Positions 50,981 to 58,597 of a DNA stretch of 64,000 nucleotides are shown one piece after another (position 1 is the first letter of the stretch; each line of letters opens with the position of its first letter). The position numbers were made by a program, and so were the translations under genes. The notes under the pieces are model-generated. The model saw nothing but the letters and a program-made list of their open reading frames with translations, was not told where the DNA came from and did not search any database. The DNA comes from Nocardioides bizhenqiangii (GTDB lineage: Bacteria > Actinomycetota > Actinomycetes > Propionibacteriales > Nocardioidaceae), in contig NZ_CP141059.1 in assembly GCF_034661235.1 (NCBI RefSeq), forward strand, positions 4,339,501 through 4,403,500, in the 5' to 3' direction.

Positions 50981-52009
50981 ATGGGAACGACGGTGACCGA
51001 GCAGCTGGCTGGGCGTACAACGGGGCACGACGAGCTCGCGGACTTCGACACGTTGACCGGGCGCTACCAGCGCGAGCTGATGGCGCACTGCTACCGGATG
51101 AGCGGATCGGTGCACGAGGCCGAGGACCTGGTGCAGGAGACGTTCCTCCGCGCCTGGAAGGCCTCAGCCAGCTTCCAGGGCCGCAGCTCGGTCCGCACCT
51201 GGCTCTACAAGATCGCCACCAACGTCTGCCTGACCAACCTCGAGGGCCGGCCGCGCCGGCCGCTGCCTGCCGGCCTCGGCACCGCCGACTCGATCGCCGG
51301 TGACGCGCTGGAGTCGGACGCCGACATCCCGTGGCTGGAGCCGATCCCCGACGCGGCGGTCGAGGTGGCCGAGCGCGACACCATCCGGCTGGCGTTCGTC
51401 GCCGCGCTGCAGCACCTGCCGGCCCGGCAGCGCGCGGTGCTCATCCTGCGCGACGTGCTCCGGTGGTCGGCGGCCGAGACCGCGACCGCGCTCGACACCA
51501 CGACGGCAGCGGTCAACTCGGCGCTCCAGCGGGCGCACGCCCAGCTCGACGAGCGCGGCCTCACTCCCGACACCGTCGAGCAGGACCTCGACGATGCGAA
51601 GCAGCTGATGCTCGACGCCTACCTCGAGGCGTTCTGGGCCAAGGACATCGACCGGATCGTCAAGCTGCTGCAGTACGACGCCACCTGGGACATGCCGCCC
51701 TTCCTCAACCACTACCGCGGGGCCGCCAACATCGGCGAGCTCATCGACAAGAAGTGCCCCGGCGGCGTCCACGACATGCCGATGCTGCGCACGGTGGCCA
51801 ACGGCCAGCCGGCGTTCGGCCTCTACATGCGGCAGCCCGAAGGCCACTTCGAGCCGTTCCACATGCAGGTGCTCGACGTGGTCGGCACCAAGGTCCGGCA
51901 CGTCACGGCGTTCTTCGGCGCCGAGCACTTCCGCCGGTTCGGGCTGCCCGAGCGGCTCCCAGCCGACTACCAACCCGACTGCGCGACCGACCAGGCTCCG
52001 ACCGGCTGA
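50981..52009 (+). CDS. ECF-type sigma factor with SnoaL-like C-terminal domain (SigG/SigX5-like)
   Basis: The 342-residue protein starts at ATG 50981. Region 2 is ELMAHCYRMSGSVHEAEDLV, then QETFLRAWKASASFQGRSSV (residues ~34-75). Region 4 is LPARQRAVLILRDVLRWSAA and ETATALDTTTAAVNSALQRA (~145-190). Residues ~205-325 form a SnoaL/NTF2-type domain (MLDAYLEAFWAKDIDRIVKL, GQPAFGLYMRQPEGHFEPFH). Such fused domains replace a classic anti-sigma factor and are thought to tune activity, possibly by binding a small ligand. A DinB-like protein starts 3 bases downstream. Confidence 0.93.
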   Translation: MGTTVTEQLAGRTTGHDELADFDTLTGRYQRELMAHCYRMSGSVHEAEDLVQETFLRAWKASASFQGRSSVRTWLYKIATNVCLTNLEGRPRRPLPAGLGTADSIAGDALESDADIPWLEPIPDAAVEVAERDTIRLAFVAALQHLPARQRAVLILRDVLRWSAAETATALDTTTAAVNSALQRAHAQLDERGLTPDTVEQDLDDAKQLMLDAYLEAFWAKDIDRIVKLLQYDATWDMPPFLNHYRGAANIGELIDKKCPGGVHDMPMLRTVANGQPAFGLYMRQPEGHFEPFHMQVLDVVGTKVRHVTAFFGAEHFRRFGLPERLPADYQPDCATDQAPTG

Positions 52010-52012
52010 CCC

Positions 52013-52585
52013 ATGAGCGCTCTCCCCGGTCCCCCGCCCAGCTCGTCGGACCCGGGGGTGGAGCTCCTGGAGCGCGCGCTCGGGTACACCCGCAGCACGC
52101 TGGCCACCGTCACTCCAGCCCACCTCTGCCTCCCGACACCGTGCGACCAGTGGCGCCTCGGCGACCTGCTCGCCCACATGGAGGACTCCCTCGACGCGTT
52201 CGCCGAGGGTGCCACCGGCGCGATCAGCCTGCGCAGTGCCGCACCGGCACCGCTCGACGAGCGGCTCGGCACGCTGCAGACGAAGGCGTGCGGCCTGCTC
52301 GGGGCGTGGGCCGCCGCGACCACGCCGCAGGTCGAGGTCGGCGGGCGGCCGATGCCGGTCGGCACCATCTCGCGACTGGCCGCGGTCGAGATCGCCGTGC
52401 ACGGCTGGGACGTGGGTCGTACGACGGGCGCCGGCCTGCCGATCCCCGAGGGGCTCGCCGAGGAGCTGCTGCCCACCGCGCTCGCTCTGGCCCTCGAGCA
52501 CGACGGCGAGTTCGGACCGCCCGTCCCGGTCCCGGCCGACGCCGGTCCCGCCCGGCGGCTGCTCGCCCTGCTGGGAAGGCGCTGA
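52013..52585 (+). CDS. DinB/TIGR03086-type metal-binding protein
   Basis: The 190-residue protein starts at ATG 52013, 3 bases after the sigma gene. It has the maleylpyruvate-isomerase-like DinB pattern LLERALGYTRSTLATVTPAH, TPCDQWRLGDLLAHMEDSLD and ISRLAAVEIAVHGWDVGRTT, with the three His typical of the metal site (here LLAHM and AVHGWD are visible). In actinobacteria many members use mycothiol. Tight linkage suggests it belongs to the sigma factor's response, perhaps as the thiol-dependent effector, but this is inference. Confidence 0.85.
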   Translation: MSALPGPPPSSSDPGVELLERALGYTRSTLATVTPAHLCLPTPCDQWRLGDLLAHMEDSLDAFAEGATGAISLRSAAPAPLDERLGTLQTKACGLLGAWAAATTPQVEVGGRPMPVGTISRLAAVEIAVHGWDVGRTTGAGLPIPEGLAEELLPTALALALEHDGEFGPPVPVPADAGPARRLLALLGRR

Positions 52586-52627
52586 GGCCGTCCGAGGCAC
52601 GAGGACGGACTCGGAACACGCCTGAAG

Positions 52628-52808
52628 GTCGAGTAGCGCCACGGCTGAGCTTGCGAAGCCGTGACGCGCGTATCGAGACCCGGTGAGACGAACCACCGAC
52701 GGTGGGGACGGCCGAATCCATCGTCGCGGCGTCTCGATACGCCCTCGCGCCAGAGCGCTCGGGCTACTCGACGACCAGCGCGGGGGCGCCCGGGCTACTC
52801 GACGACCG
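52628..52808. repeat. REP-like palindromic element, copy R2
   Basis: The block begins GTCGAGTAGCGCCACGGCTG, contains GCGTATCGAGAC (52668-52679) and GTCTCGATACGC (52731-52742), and ends CGCTCGGGCTACTCGACGAC with a second CGGGCTACTCGACGACCGG tail. It fills most of the 252-base gap between the DinB-like gene and ltrA. Its left arm is nearly identical to that of R3 at 54121 (GTCGAGTAGCGCCACGGCTG, then AGCTTGCGAAGCCGTGACG). Confidence 0.85.
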
Positions 52809-52837
52809 GAGCCGCGTCTCGCTCCTACACTCTGCGC

Positions 52838-54112
52838 ATGCCCGACCCCGTCAGCCTGCGCCACCGGACCCTGCCCATGCGAGGCCGCGACCCGCACGAG
52901 CGGCACCGACCGGCGACCACGCTGGAGCTGCTCTTCGACCTGACCTTCGTGGTCGCGTTCGGCACCGCGGCCAACGAGCTCGCGCACAACCTCGTCGAGG
53001 ACCACGTCACTGCCGGCATCGTCGGATTCGCGTTCGCGACGTTCGGCATCTCCTGGGCCTGGATCAACTTCACCTGGTTCGCGTCGGCGTACGACACCGA
53101 CGACTGGCTCTACCGGCTGACGACGATGGTGCAGATGGTCGGCGTCCTGGTGTTCGCACTCGGCTTGCCCGCGATGTTCAAGTCGATCCACAGCGGCGAC
53201 ACGCTCGACAACGACGTGATGGTGTGGGGCTACGTCGTGATGCGGGTCGCGATGCTCTTCCAGTGGTGGCGCGCCACCCGGCAGGACACAGGCCGCCGCC
53301 GGGCCCACCAGATCTACATGGGCAGCATCATCGCCTCGCAGGTGCTGTGGTGCGTGCTGGCGATCGTCGACCTTCCCGTCACGACGACGTTCATCGTCAT
53401 GTGCCTCCCGCTGCTGATCGAGCTCGGCGGACCGATCGCCGCCGAACGCAGGTACGGCGGCACCCCGTGGCACGCCCACCACATCGCGGAGCGCTACGGG
53501 CTGATGGTCATCATCGCGTTGGGCGAAGGACTGATCGGCACCATGGCGACCCTGACCGCGCTGTCCGCGGACGGGCTCAACTTCGACGTCGCGATGCTGG
53601 CCGCTGCCGGGACCGCGGTGACGTTCGGCATGTGGTGGACCTACTTCTCGATCCCGCACGGCGAGATCCTGCATGCGCGGCGTGACCGCTCCTTCGGGTG
53701 GGGCTACGGCCACCTGCCGCTGCTCGGCGCGATCGTGGCGGTCGGTGCCGGGCTGCACGCGGCGGCGTACTTCCTCGAGGATCCCCACCACACCTCGCTG
53801 TCCCTGGTTCAGACCGTGCTCACCGTCGCCATCCCGCTGGGCGCCTACCTGATCGCGCTCTACGCCTTCTACGCCGTCGTCAGCCGCTCCCTCGACCCGT
53901 TCCACCTGCTGTTGGTCGCCGGCACCGTGATCTTCCTGGTCGCACCGGTGGTCATGGCCGCCTCCGACGTGGACATGATCTGGTGCCTGCTGGTGCTGTC
54001 CCTGGCTCCGTGGATGACCGTCGTCGGCTACGAGCTCCACGGGTACCGGCACAACGCCGAGGTGCTGGAGCGCCTGGAGACCGACCGAGGGACGAGGTCG
54101 GCCTCCAACTAG
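52838..54112 (+). CDS. Low-temperature-requirement A (LtrA) family membrane protein
   Basis: The 424-residue protein is taken from ATG 52838 (MPDPVSLRHRTLPMRGRDPH). The LtrA signature is TTLELLFDLTFVVAFGTAAN, followed by a long set of hydrophobic segments such as TAGIVGFAFATFGISWAWIN, MVQMVGVLVFALGLPAMF and GTVIFLVAPVVMAASDVDMI. HIAERYGLMVIIALGEGLIG is the second conserved LtrA motif. It is an inner-membrane protein of unknown biochemical role. REP-like elements flank it on both sides. Confidence 0.92.
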   Translation: MPDPVSLRHRTLPMRGRDPHERHRPATTLELLFDLTFVVAFGTAANELAHNLVEDHVTAGIVGFAFATFGISWAWINFTWFASAYDTDDWLYRLTTMVQMVGVLVFALGLPAMFKSIHSGDTLDNDVMVWGYVVMRVAMLFQWWRATRQDTGRRRAHQIYMGSIIASQVLWCVLAIVDLPVTTTFIVMCLPLLIELGGPIAAERRYGGTPWHAHHIAERYGLMVIIALGEGLIGTMATLTALSADGLNFDVAMLAAAGTAVTFGMWWTYFSIPHGEILHARRDRSFGWGYGHLPLLGAIVAVGAGLHAAAYFLEDPHHTSLSLVQTVLTVAIPLGAYLIALYAFYAVVSRSLDPFHLLLVAGTVIFLVAPVVMAASDVDMIWCLLVLSLAPWMTVVGYELHGYRHNAEVLERLETDRGTRSASN

Positions 54113-54120
54113 GCGCGAAG

Positions 54121-54270
54121 GTCGAGTAGCGCCACGGCTGAGCTTGCGAAGCCGTGACGTGCGCATCGAGACCCGGTGACTGTGCCGCCGACCTTGGGGA
54201 CGGCTGAAGGCACAGTTGCGCCGTCTCGGTACGCCCTCGCGCTAGAGCGCTCGGGCTACTCGACGAGCGA
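54121..54270. repeat. REP-like palindromic element, copy R3, overlapping the MFS stop
   Basis: It starts GTCGAGTAGCGCCACGGCTG and ends CGCTCGGGCTACTCGACGAG. The core arm is degenerated here (GCATCGAGACC and GTCTCGGTACGC). The last bases encode the final residues and stop (ASLVE then TAG at 54256-54258) of the minus-strand MFS gene, so the element has replaced or extended the original gene end. Confidence 0.85.
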
Positions 54271-55620
54271 CGCGACCGGCTCCGGCTCGGGCTCGTCTCT
54301 CAGCGGGTGCGCCAGCTCGTCAGCGGGCAGCTTGGCCAGCCAGATCGCCAGCGCGGCCGCGACCCCCGGGACGATCGCGGCGATCGCGAACGTCGCACGC
54401 AGGCCGAGCCACTCCGCGACCGGTCCGGCCATCGCCATCGAGACCGGCATCAGGCTGACCGACACGAAGAAGTCCAGGGAGGCCACCCGGCCGAGCAGGT
54501 GCGGCGGCACCCGGCGCTGCAGCAGGGTCCCCCAGATCACCATCGGCGCGGAGAAGAACGCGCCCAGCGCGAAGCCGGCGGCGGCGACCATCCACACCTC
54601 GGTGGCGAACCCCATCACCAGCAGCGGCAGGGCGCCGACGCCCCACATGAGGTTCATCCAGGTCAGGTAGCGCCGCGGCATCTGCATCGACGCCATCGCC
54701 ATCGACCCGACCGCGCCCCCGATGCCGAAGGCGGCCATCACGATCGCGTGGTCGCCCGGGCCGCCGCCCAGCTTGTCCTTGATCAGGAACGGGATGAGCA
54801 CCTCGAACGGGCCCATCATCGCCAGGATCATGATCGACGCGAACAGCAGCGTCGCGAGCAGCCAGGGCGTGCGGACCATGTAGACCCAGCCCTCGCGCAT
54901 GTCGGACAGCGCGGTCGCGATCGGGTGGGCGTCGCTCGTCGTCTCGTCGTCGGCGCGCTCGCGTCGTACGGCGGTCAGCGGCACCGTCGCGAGCACCAGC
55001 AGGCCGACCAGGTGGAATCCGGCCGCGAGCCCGAGTGCCGCCGACGTGGAGACCCCACCGACGACCACGCCGGCGAGACCCGGCCCGAGCGCCTGGCCGA
55101 CCGTCGGCCGCACCATGCCCTCGAACCCGTTGACGGCCATCAGGTCCTCTTCGGGGACCAGCGCCGGCAGCCACGCGGAGTAGGCCGGGTAGTAGAACGC
55201 CAGTCCCATGCCGGTCGCGAACGACACCACCGCGAGGTGCCAGACCTGGGTCATGTCGGTCCACGACAGCAGTGCGACGACCGCCATGCCGGTGAGCTCG
55301 AGTCCGGCGACCGCCAGCAGGATCAGCTTCTGCGGGACCCGGTCGGCGACCACGCCGCCGAGGAGGGCGGGGAGGAGCACGCCGACGGCGCCGGCCGTCG
55401 ACACCACGGACAGCTGGCTCGCGCCGCCGCCGATCCGGATGACCTCCCACACCAGCGCGACGACCCACACCCCACCGGCGAAGGTGCTGAGCACCAGCGC
55501 GCTGCCCAGCCGCCGGTAGGCGGGGTGCCGAAACGGCGACAGCGCGCGCGGCAGCCGGGACGCCGCAGGCGTCGGCGGCTCCTCGGGCGCCGGCGTCGGC
55601 GCTATCAGCTGGTCGGTCAT
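54256..55620 (-). CDS. Major facilitator superfamily exporter
   Basis: The 454-residue protein starts at ATG 55620, overlapping the oxidoreductase stop (ATGA). After FRHPAYRRLGSALVLSTFAG there are about twelve membrane segments, with the MFS loop GGVVADRVPQKLILLAVAG between TM2 and TM3. Its layout resembles the EntS/MdtG-type (MFS_3) exporter family, DHA1-like. It probably exports a drug or metabolite. The C-terminal residues SLVE and the TAG stop come from a REP-like element, so the original tail may have been longer or different. Confidence 0.9.
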   Translation of the reverse strand: MTDQLIAPTPAPEEPPTPAASRLPRALSPFRHPAYRRLGSALVLSTFAGGVWVVALVWEVIRIGGGASQLSVVSTAGAVGVLLPALLGGVVADRVPQKLILLAVAGLELTGMAVVALLSWTDMTQVWHLAVVSFATGMGLAFYYPAYSAWLPALVPEEDLMAVNGFEGMVRPTVGQALGPGLAGVVVGGVSTSAALGLAAGFHLVGLLVLATVPLTAVRRERADDETTSDAHPIATALSDMREGWVYMVRTPWLLATLLFASIMILAMMGPFEVLIPFLIKDKLGGGPGDHAIVMAAFGIGGAVGSMAMASMQMPRRYLTWMNLMWGVGALPLLVMGFATEVWMVAAAGFALGAFFSAPMVIWGTLLQRRVPPHLLGRVASLDFFVSVSLMPVSMAMAGPVAEWLGLRATFAIAAIVPGVAAALAIWLAKLPADELAHPLRDEPEPEPVASLVE

Positions 55621-56651
55621 CGGGTCTCCTCGAGATCAGTCTGTAGGTAGGGACGGACAGTGGGCCTCGAACTCATCGGCGCCGGCTCCAGGACGACCTT
55701 CCCGAGCGCCCGCCTCTCCTCGAGGTCGGCGTGTGCCCGGGCCGCCTCACCGAGGGGGTACGTCGACACCAGTGGCCGCCACCGCCCCGCCGCCACCCGC
55801 TCCAGCGCACGGTACGCGAGGCCGGGGATCCCACCCGGCAGGGCGGTCATCCGCGGGCCGAGCGACCAGCCGGCGGTGATCCCCCGGTCGACCAGGTCGC
55901 TGGTGGTGAGCCTGGTCGGCGTACCGGAGGAGTACCCGAACATCACCAGCTTGCCGCCGGGGCGGAGCAGTTCGAGCGCGGTCCGTCCCACAGCACCGCC
56001 GACCCCGTCGTAGACGAGGGTGACGCCGTCGTACGACGCCCGCACCTGCTGCTCCCAGCCTTCCTCGCCGTAGTCGACGACGAGGTGGGCGCCGAGCTCG
56101 GCCAGCTTCGCGGCCCGCTCGGCGCCGCGCGCGGCGACGACCACCCGGGCCCCGACCTCGAGCGCCGCCTGGGCGAGAAGCCACCCGAGGCCACCCGCGG
56201 CGGACGGGATGAGCACGACGTCGTCGGCGGTCGGTGGCTCGAGCTCGATCACCCCGAGCGCCGTACGGCCGGTGCCGACCGCCGCGATCGCGTCGGCCAG
56301 GCCGACCTGGTCCGCCACCTCGTAGACGAGGTCGACGTCGCAGACGGCCTGCTCGGCATACCCGCCGGGCACCGGTCCGAGGTGCGCCACGACCCTGCGG
56401 CCCAGCCAGCCGTCGTGGACGCCCGGCCCGACCTGGTCGACGACGCCGGCCACCTCGCGTCCCGGGATGGTCGGCAGCGTCGGAGCCGGGATCGGTCCCG
56501 GCTCGCCGCGCCTCAGCGTGGCGTCGAGGAGGTGGACGCCGGCCGCCGCGACGGCGATGCGGACCTGGCCGGGCCCCGGCTTGAGGTCCGGCAGCTCGTC
56601 GAGGACGAGGTTGACTGCGGGGCCGAACTCGTGAAGTTGGATCGCTCTCAT
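55617..56651 (-). CDS. Zinc-free medium-chain quinone oxidoreductase
   Basis: The 344-residue protein starts at ATG 56651 (MRAIQLHEFGPAVNLVLDEL). It is a QOR-type MDR protein: VRIAVAAAGVHLLDATLRRG and TIPGREVAGVVDQVGPGVHD at the N-terminus. The NADPH site is LIPSAAGGLGWLLAQAALEV, followed by TLVYDGVGGAVGRTALELLR and GGKLVMFGYSSGTPT. Structural zinc Cys residues are absent, as usual for QOR. It reduces a quinone or enone with NADPH. It is coupled to the MFS gene, and a perfect 16-base palindrome lies just upstream of its start. Confidence 0.9.
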   Translation of the reverse strand: MRAIQLHEFGPAVNLVLDELPDLKPGPGQVRIAVAAAGVHLLDATLRRGEPGPIPAPTLPTIPGREVAGVVDQVGPGVHDGWLGRRVVAHLGPVPGGYAEQAVCDVDLVYEVADQVGLADAIAAVGTGRTALGVIELEPPTADDVVLIPSAAGGLGWLLAQAALEVGARVVVAARGAERAAKLAELGAHLVVDYGEEGWEQQVRASYDGVTLVYDGVGGAVGRTALELLRPGGKLVMFGYSSGTPTRLTTSDLVDRGITAGWSLGPRMTALPGGIPGLAYRALERVAAGRWRPLVSTYPLGEAARAHADLEERRALGKVVLEPAPMSSRPTVRPYLQTDLEETR

Positions 56652-56667
56652 GGATCCAGTAGACGAG

Positions 56668-56683
56668 TTCAAGTTAACTTGAA
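56668..56683. promoter_or_regulatory. Perfect 16-base palindrome, operator candidate
   Basis: TTCAAGTTAACTTGAA is a perfect palindrome ending the XRE gene (its last codons and TGA lie inside it) and starting 16 bases upstream of the oxidoreductase ATG. The sequence type (AAGTTAACTT core) is common for MarR- or HxlR-type repressors, but no such gene is adjacent. Confidence 0.7.
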
Positions 56684-57463
56684 GTCAAGCGATCGCAGCA
56701 GCTCCCTGGTCGCGTGGTCGGCCGGGAAGAACGTCTCGATGGCGACCTCGTCGAGCGTGACGTCGCGGGGCGCGCCGAACACCGTCATGGCGTAGCACAG
56801 CGCGAGGTCGCCGTGGCCGGTCCGCAGCAGCAGCGGCGTCACCAGGTCGCCGTCCGGCCCGGCTGCCGTCTCCTGGCCCGTCGCCGGCACCGGGTAGGAC
56901 TCGATCTCGGCGAGGAGCTCGGCCAATCCGTCGGCGGCGGTGCGTTCGAGCTGCCGCCGGACCCGGCGTACGACGTGCGCGCGCCACTGTCCGTAGTTGC
57001 GCACCTGCGAGGCGAGGCCGTCGGGATGGAGCGTCGCGCGCAGCATGTTGAGCGGCGGACCGGCCAGACCGGCCGGCAGCTCGTCGAGAAGGAAGTGGGC
57101 CGCGGGGTTGGCCGCCATCAGCTCCCAGCGGACGTTCACGGCGACCGCCGGGTAGGGCAGGTGCCCCTCCAGGACCGCGGCCACCGCGGACCGAGCGACG
57201 CCGAGGTCCTCGAGCGGTCGCTCGGTGTGCGCCGGGGCGAAGCCGGCCGCCAGGTGGACGTCGTTCCGGTCACGCAGCGGCACCTCGAGCTCCTCACAGA
57301 TCCGCTCGATCATCGTCCGGCTGGGGACGGCGCGGCCGGTCTCGATGAAGCTGAGGTGTCGCGCGGACAGGTCCGCGGCGAGCGACACGTCCAGCTGGGA
57401 GCGACGGCGGCGCTCCCGCCACTGGCGGAGCAGCTGCCCCACCGGCTCCTCGGTGATCGTCAT
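56669..57463 (-). CDS. XRE-family regulator with MmyB-like ligand domain
   Basis: The 264-residue protein is taken from ATG 57463 (MTITEEPVGQLLRQWRERRR). The XRE helix-turn-helix is RRSQLDVSLAADLSARHLSF then IETGRAVPSRTMIERICEEL (residues ~18-60). The C-terminal domain has VAVNVRWELMAANPAAHFLL, DELPAGLAGPPLNMLRATLH and PRDVTLDEVAIETFFPADHA, the MmyB-like fold that binds fatty-acid-type ligands. Homologues regulate divergent dehydrogenase or NTF2-like genes. A site TACCCGCGAGGTA lies upstream. Its last codons overlap the palindrome at 56668-56683. Confidence 0.9.
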   Translation of the reverse strand: MTITEEPVGQLLRQWRERRRRSQLDVSLAADLSARHLSFIETGRAVPSRTMIERICEELEVPLRDRNDVHLAAGFAPAHTERPLEDLGVARSAVAAVLEGHLPYPAVAVNVRWELMAANPAAHFLLDELPAGLAGPPLNMLRATLHPDGLASQVRNYGQWRAHVVRRVRRQLERTAADGLAELLAEIESYPVPATGQETAAGPDGDLVTPLLLRTGHGDLALCYAMTVFGAPRDVTLDEVAIETFFPADHATRELLRSLDFKLT

Positions 57464-57500
57464 GCGGCACAGGTTCTCCCGGCACCCGCCGACGATCAAC

Positions 57501-57513
57501 TACCCGCGAGGTA
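57501..57513. promoter_or_regulatory. Short inverted repeat between XRE and NTF2-like genes
   Basis: TACCCGCGAGGTA has 4-base inverted ends (TACC, GGTA) and lies 38 bases upstream of the XRE start and 75 upstream of the NTF2-like start. A divergent control site for both genes would be expected here. Confidence 0.45.
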
Positions 57514-57587
57514 ATCGACAGACGGCACGCGCGCGGCGGATCGTGTCGGCTCGCGGAGATCCCGCAACCGACGACAGGAGCAAAGCC

Positions 57588-57980
57588 ATGACCACGACCA
57601 CCGACGTCCCGACCACCGTCGCGCGCTACCTCGACTTCTGGAACGCGGACCCCGGAGAGGACCAGCGGCGACGGGCCGACGAGCTGTTCACGCCCGACGT
57701 CGACTACGTCGCACCGATCGGGACCCGGCACGGGATCGACGAGCTGCTGTCCCTCGCCGGCGACTTCGTGCTCCACCTCGGCGATGTCGCGTTCCTCGCG
57801 CGGGCGGAGCCGGACGTCCACCACGACCGCGCGCGGGTGCGCTGGGAGCTGATCCGCGGCGACGCGTCGTTCGCGGAAGGCACCGATGTGCTCGTCGTGG
57901 ACGACGCCGGCCGGGTCAGGTCCGTGACCACCTTCCTCGACCGGGCGCCGGAGGGGTTCGACCCGCACGCGCACGACTAG
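57588..57980 (+). CDS. NTF2/SnoaL-like protein
   Basis: The 130-residue protein starts at ATG 57588 behind CAGGAGC. TTVARYLDFWNADPGEDQRR, then RADELFTPDVDYVAPIGTRH and IDELLSLAGDF, gives the cone-shaped NTF2/SnoaL fold. The C-terminal half includes RVRWELIRGDASFAEGTDVL and VRSVTTFLDRAPEGFDPHA. Such proteins are cyclases, isomerases, hydrolases or ligand binders. It is divergent from the MmyB-type XRE regulator, the usual arrangement for a target gene. Confidence 0.88.
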   Translation: MTTTTDVPTTVARYLDFWNADPGEDQRRRADELFTPDVDYVAPIGTRHGIDELLSLAGDFVLHLGDVAFLARAEPDVHHDRARVRWELIRGDASFAEGTDVLVVDDAGRVRSVTTFLDRAPEGFDPHAHD

Positions 57981-58045
57981 GACGATCGGTCACCCCGCGG
58001 TCCGGATACGATCCGGAGTCCGACCGCTACTCCTCCGGAGAACAC

Positions 58046-58585
58046 GTGACCGTCTTCCTCGTCCTGGGCTTCGTCGGCCTGGGACTCGTGGTGCTCTCGC
58101 TGCTGGTCGGCGACCACCTGGAAGCCGCGTTCGGGGGCGCGCTCAACGCCCTCGAGGGTGACGTGTTCTCGACCGCCGTGCTGGGCGGCTTCATCTCCGC
58201 GTTCGGCTTCGGCGCGGCGGCCGCCGACGGCGCCGGTCTGCCCGACGTCCCGGTGCTCGCCATCGGTGGCATCAGTGGCGTCGTCGTCGGCTGGTTCGCG
58301 TGGTGGCTGACCCGGCTGATCAAGGACGGGCCGAGCGACGGCACCGTCTCGATCGGGGACACCGTGGGCCTGGTCGGACGGGTGCTGACCACGATCCCCG
58401 GTGGGGAGAGCTACGGCGTCATCCGGGTCAGCGTCGGCGGTCACGTGATGCAGTGCAACGCGAGCTCGCTGCTCCCGATCGAGACGGGTGCCGAGGTCAG
58501 CATCACCGGCGTCCTGTCACCCACCGCGGTCACCGTGGCCCCGGTGTGGAGCCCCAGTCCCGACAACCACTCCTCAGAGAGCTAA
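58046..58585 (+). CDS. NfeD-like membrane protein, flotillin partner
   Basis: The 179-residue protein starts at GTG 58046 behind GGAG. It has an N-terminal membrane segment TVFLVLGFVGLGLVVLSLLV, further hydrophobic stretches (FISAFGFGAAAADGAGLPDV, VPVLAIGGISGVVVGWFAWW) and a C-terminal beta-barrel-like domain (TVGLVGRVLTTIPGGESYGV, GVIRVSVGGHVMQCNASSLL) of the NfeD/YqiJ type. NfeD proteins are encoded next to flotillins, as here with 12 bases between genes, and help organise membrane microdomains. Three TCCGGA hexamers (58001, 58012 and 58034) lie in the promoter region. Confidence 0.88.
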   Translation: MTVFLVLGFVGLGLVVLSLLVGDHLEAAFGGALNALEGDVFSTAVLGGFISAFGFGAAAADGAGLPDVPVLAIGGISGVVVGWFAWWLTRLIKDGPSDGTVSIGDTVGLVGRVLTTIPGGESYGVIRVSVGGHVMQCNASSLLPIETGAEVSITGVLSPTAVTVAPVWSPSPDNHSSES

Positions 58586-58597
58586 GGAATCGGTCTT

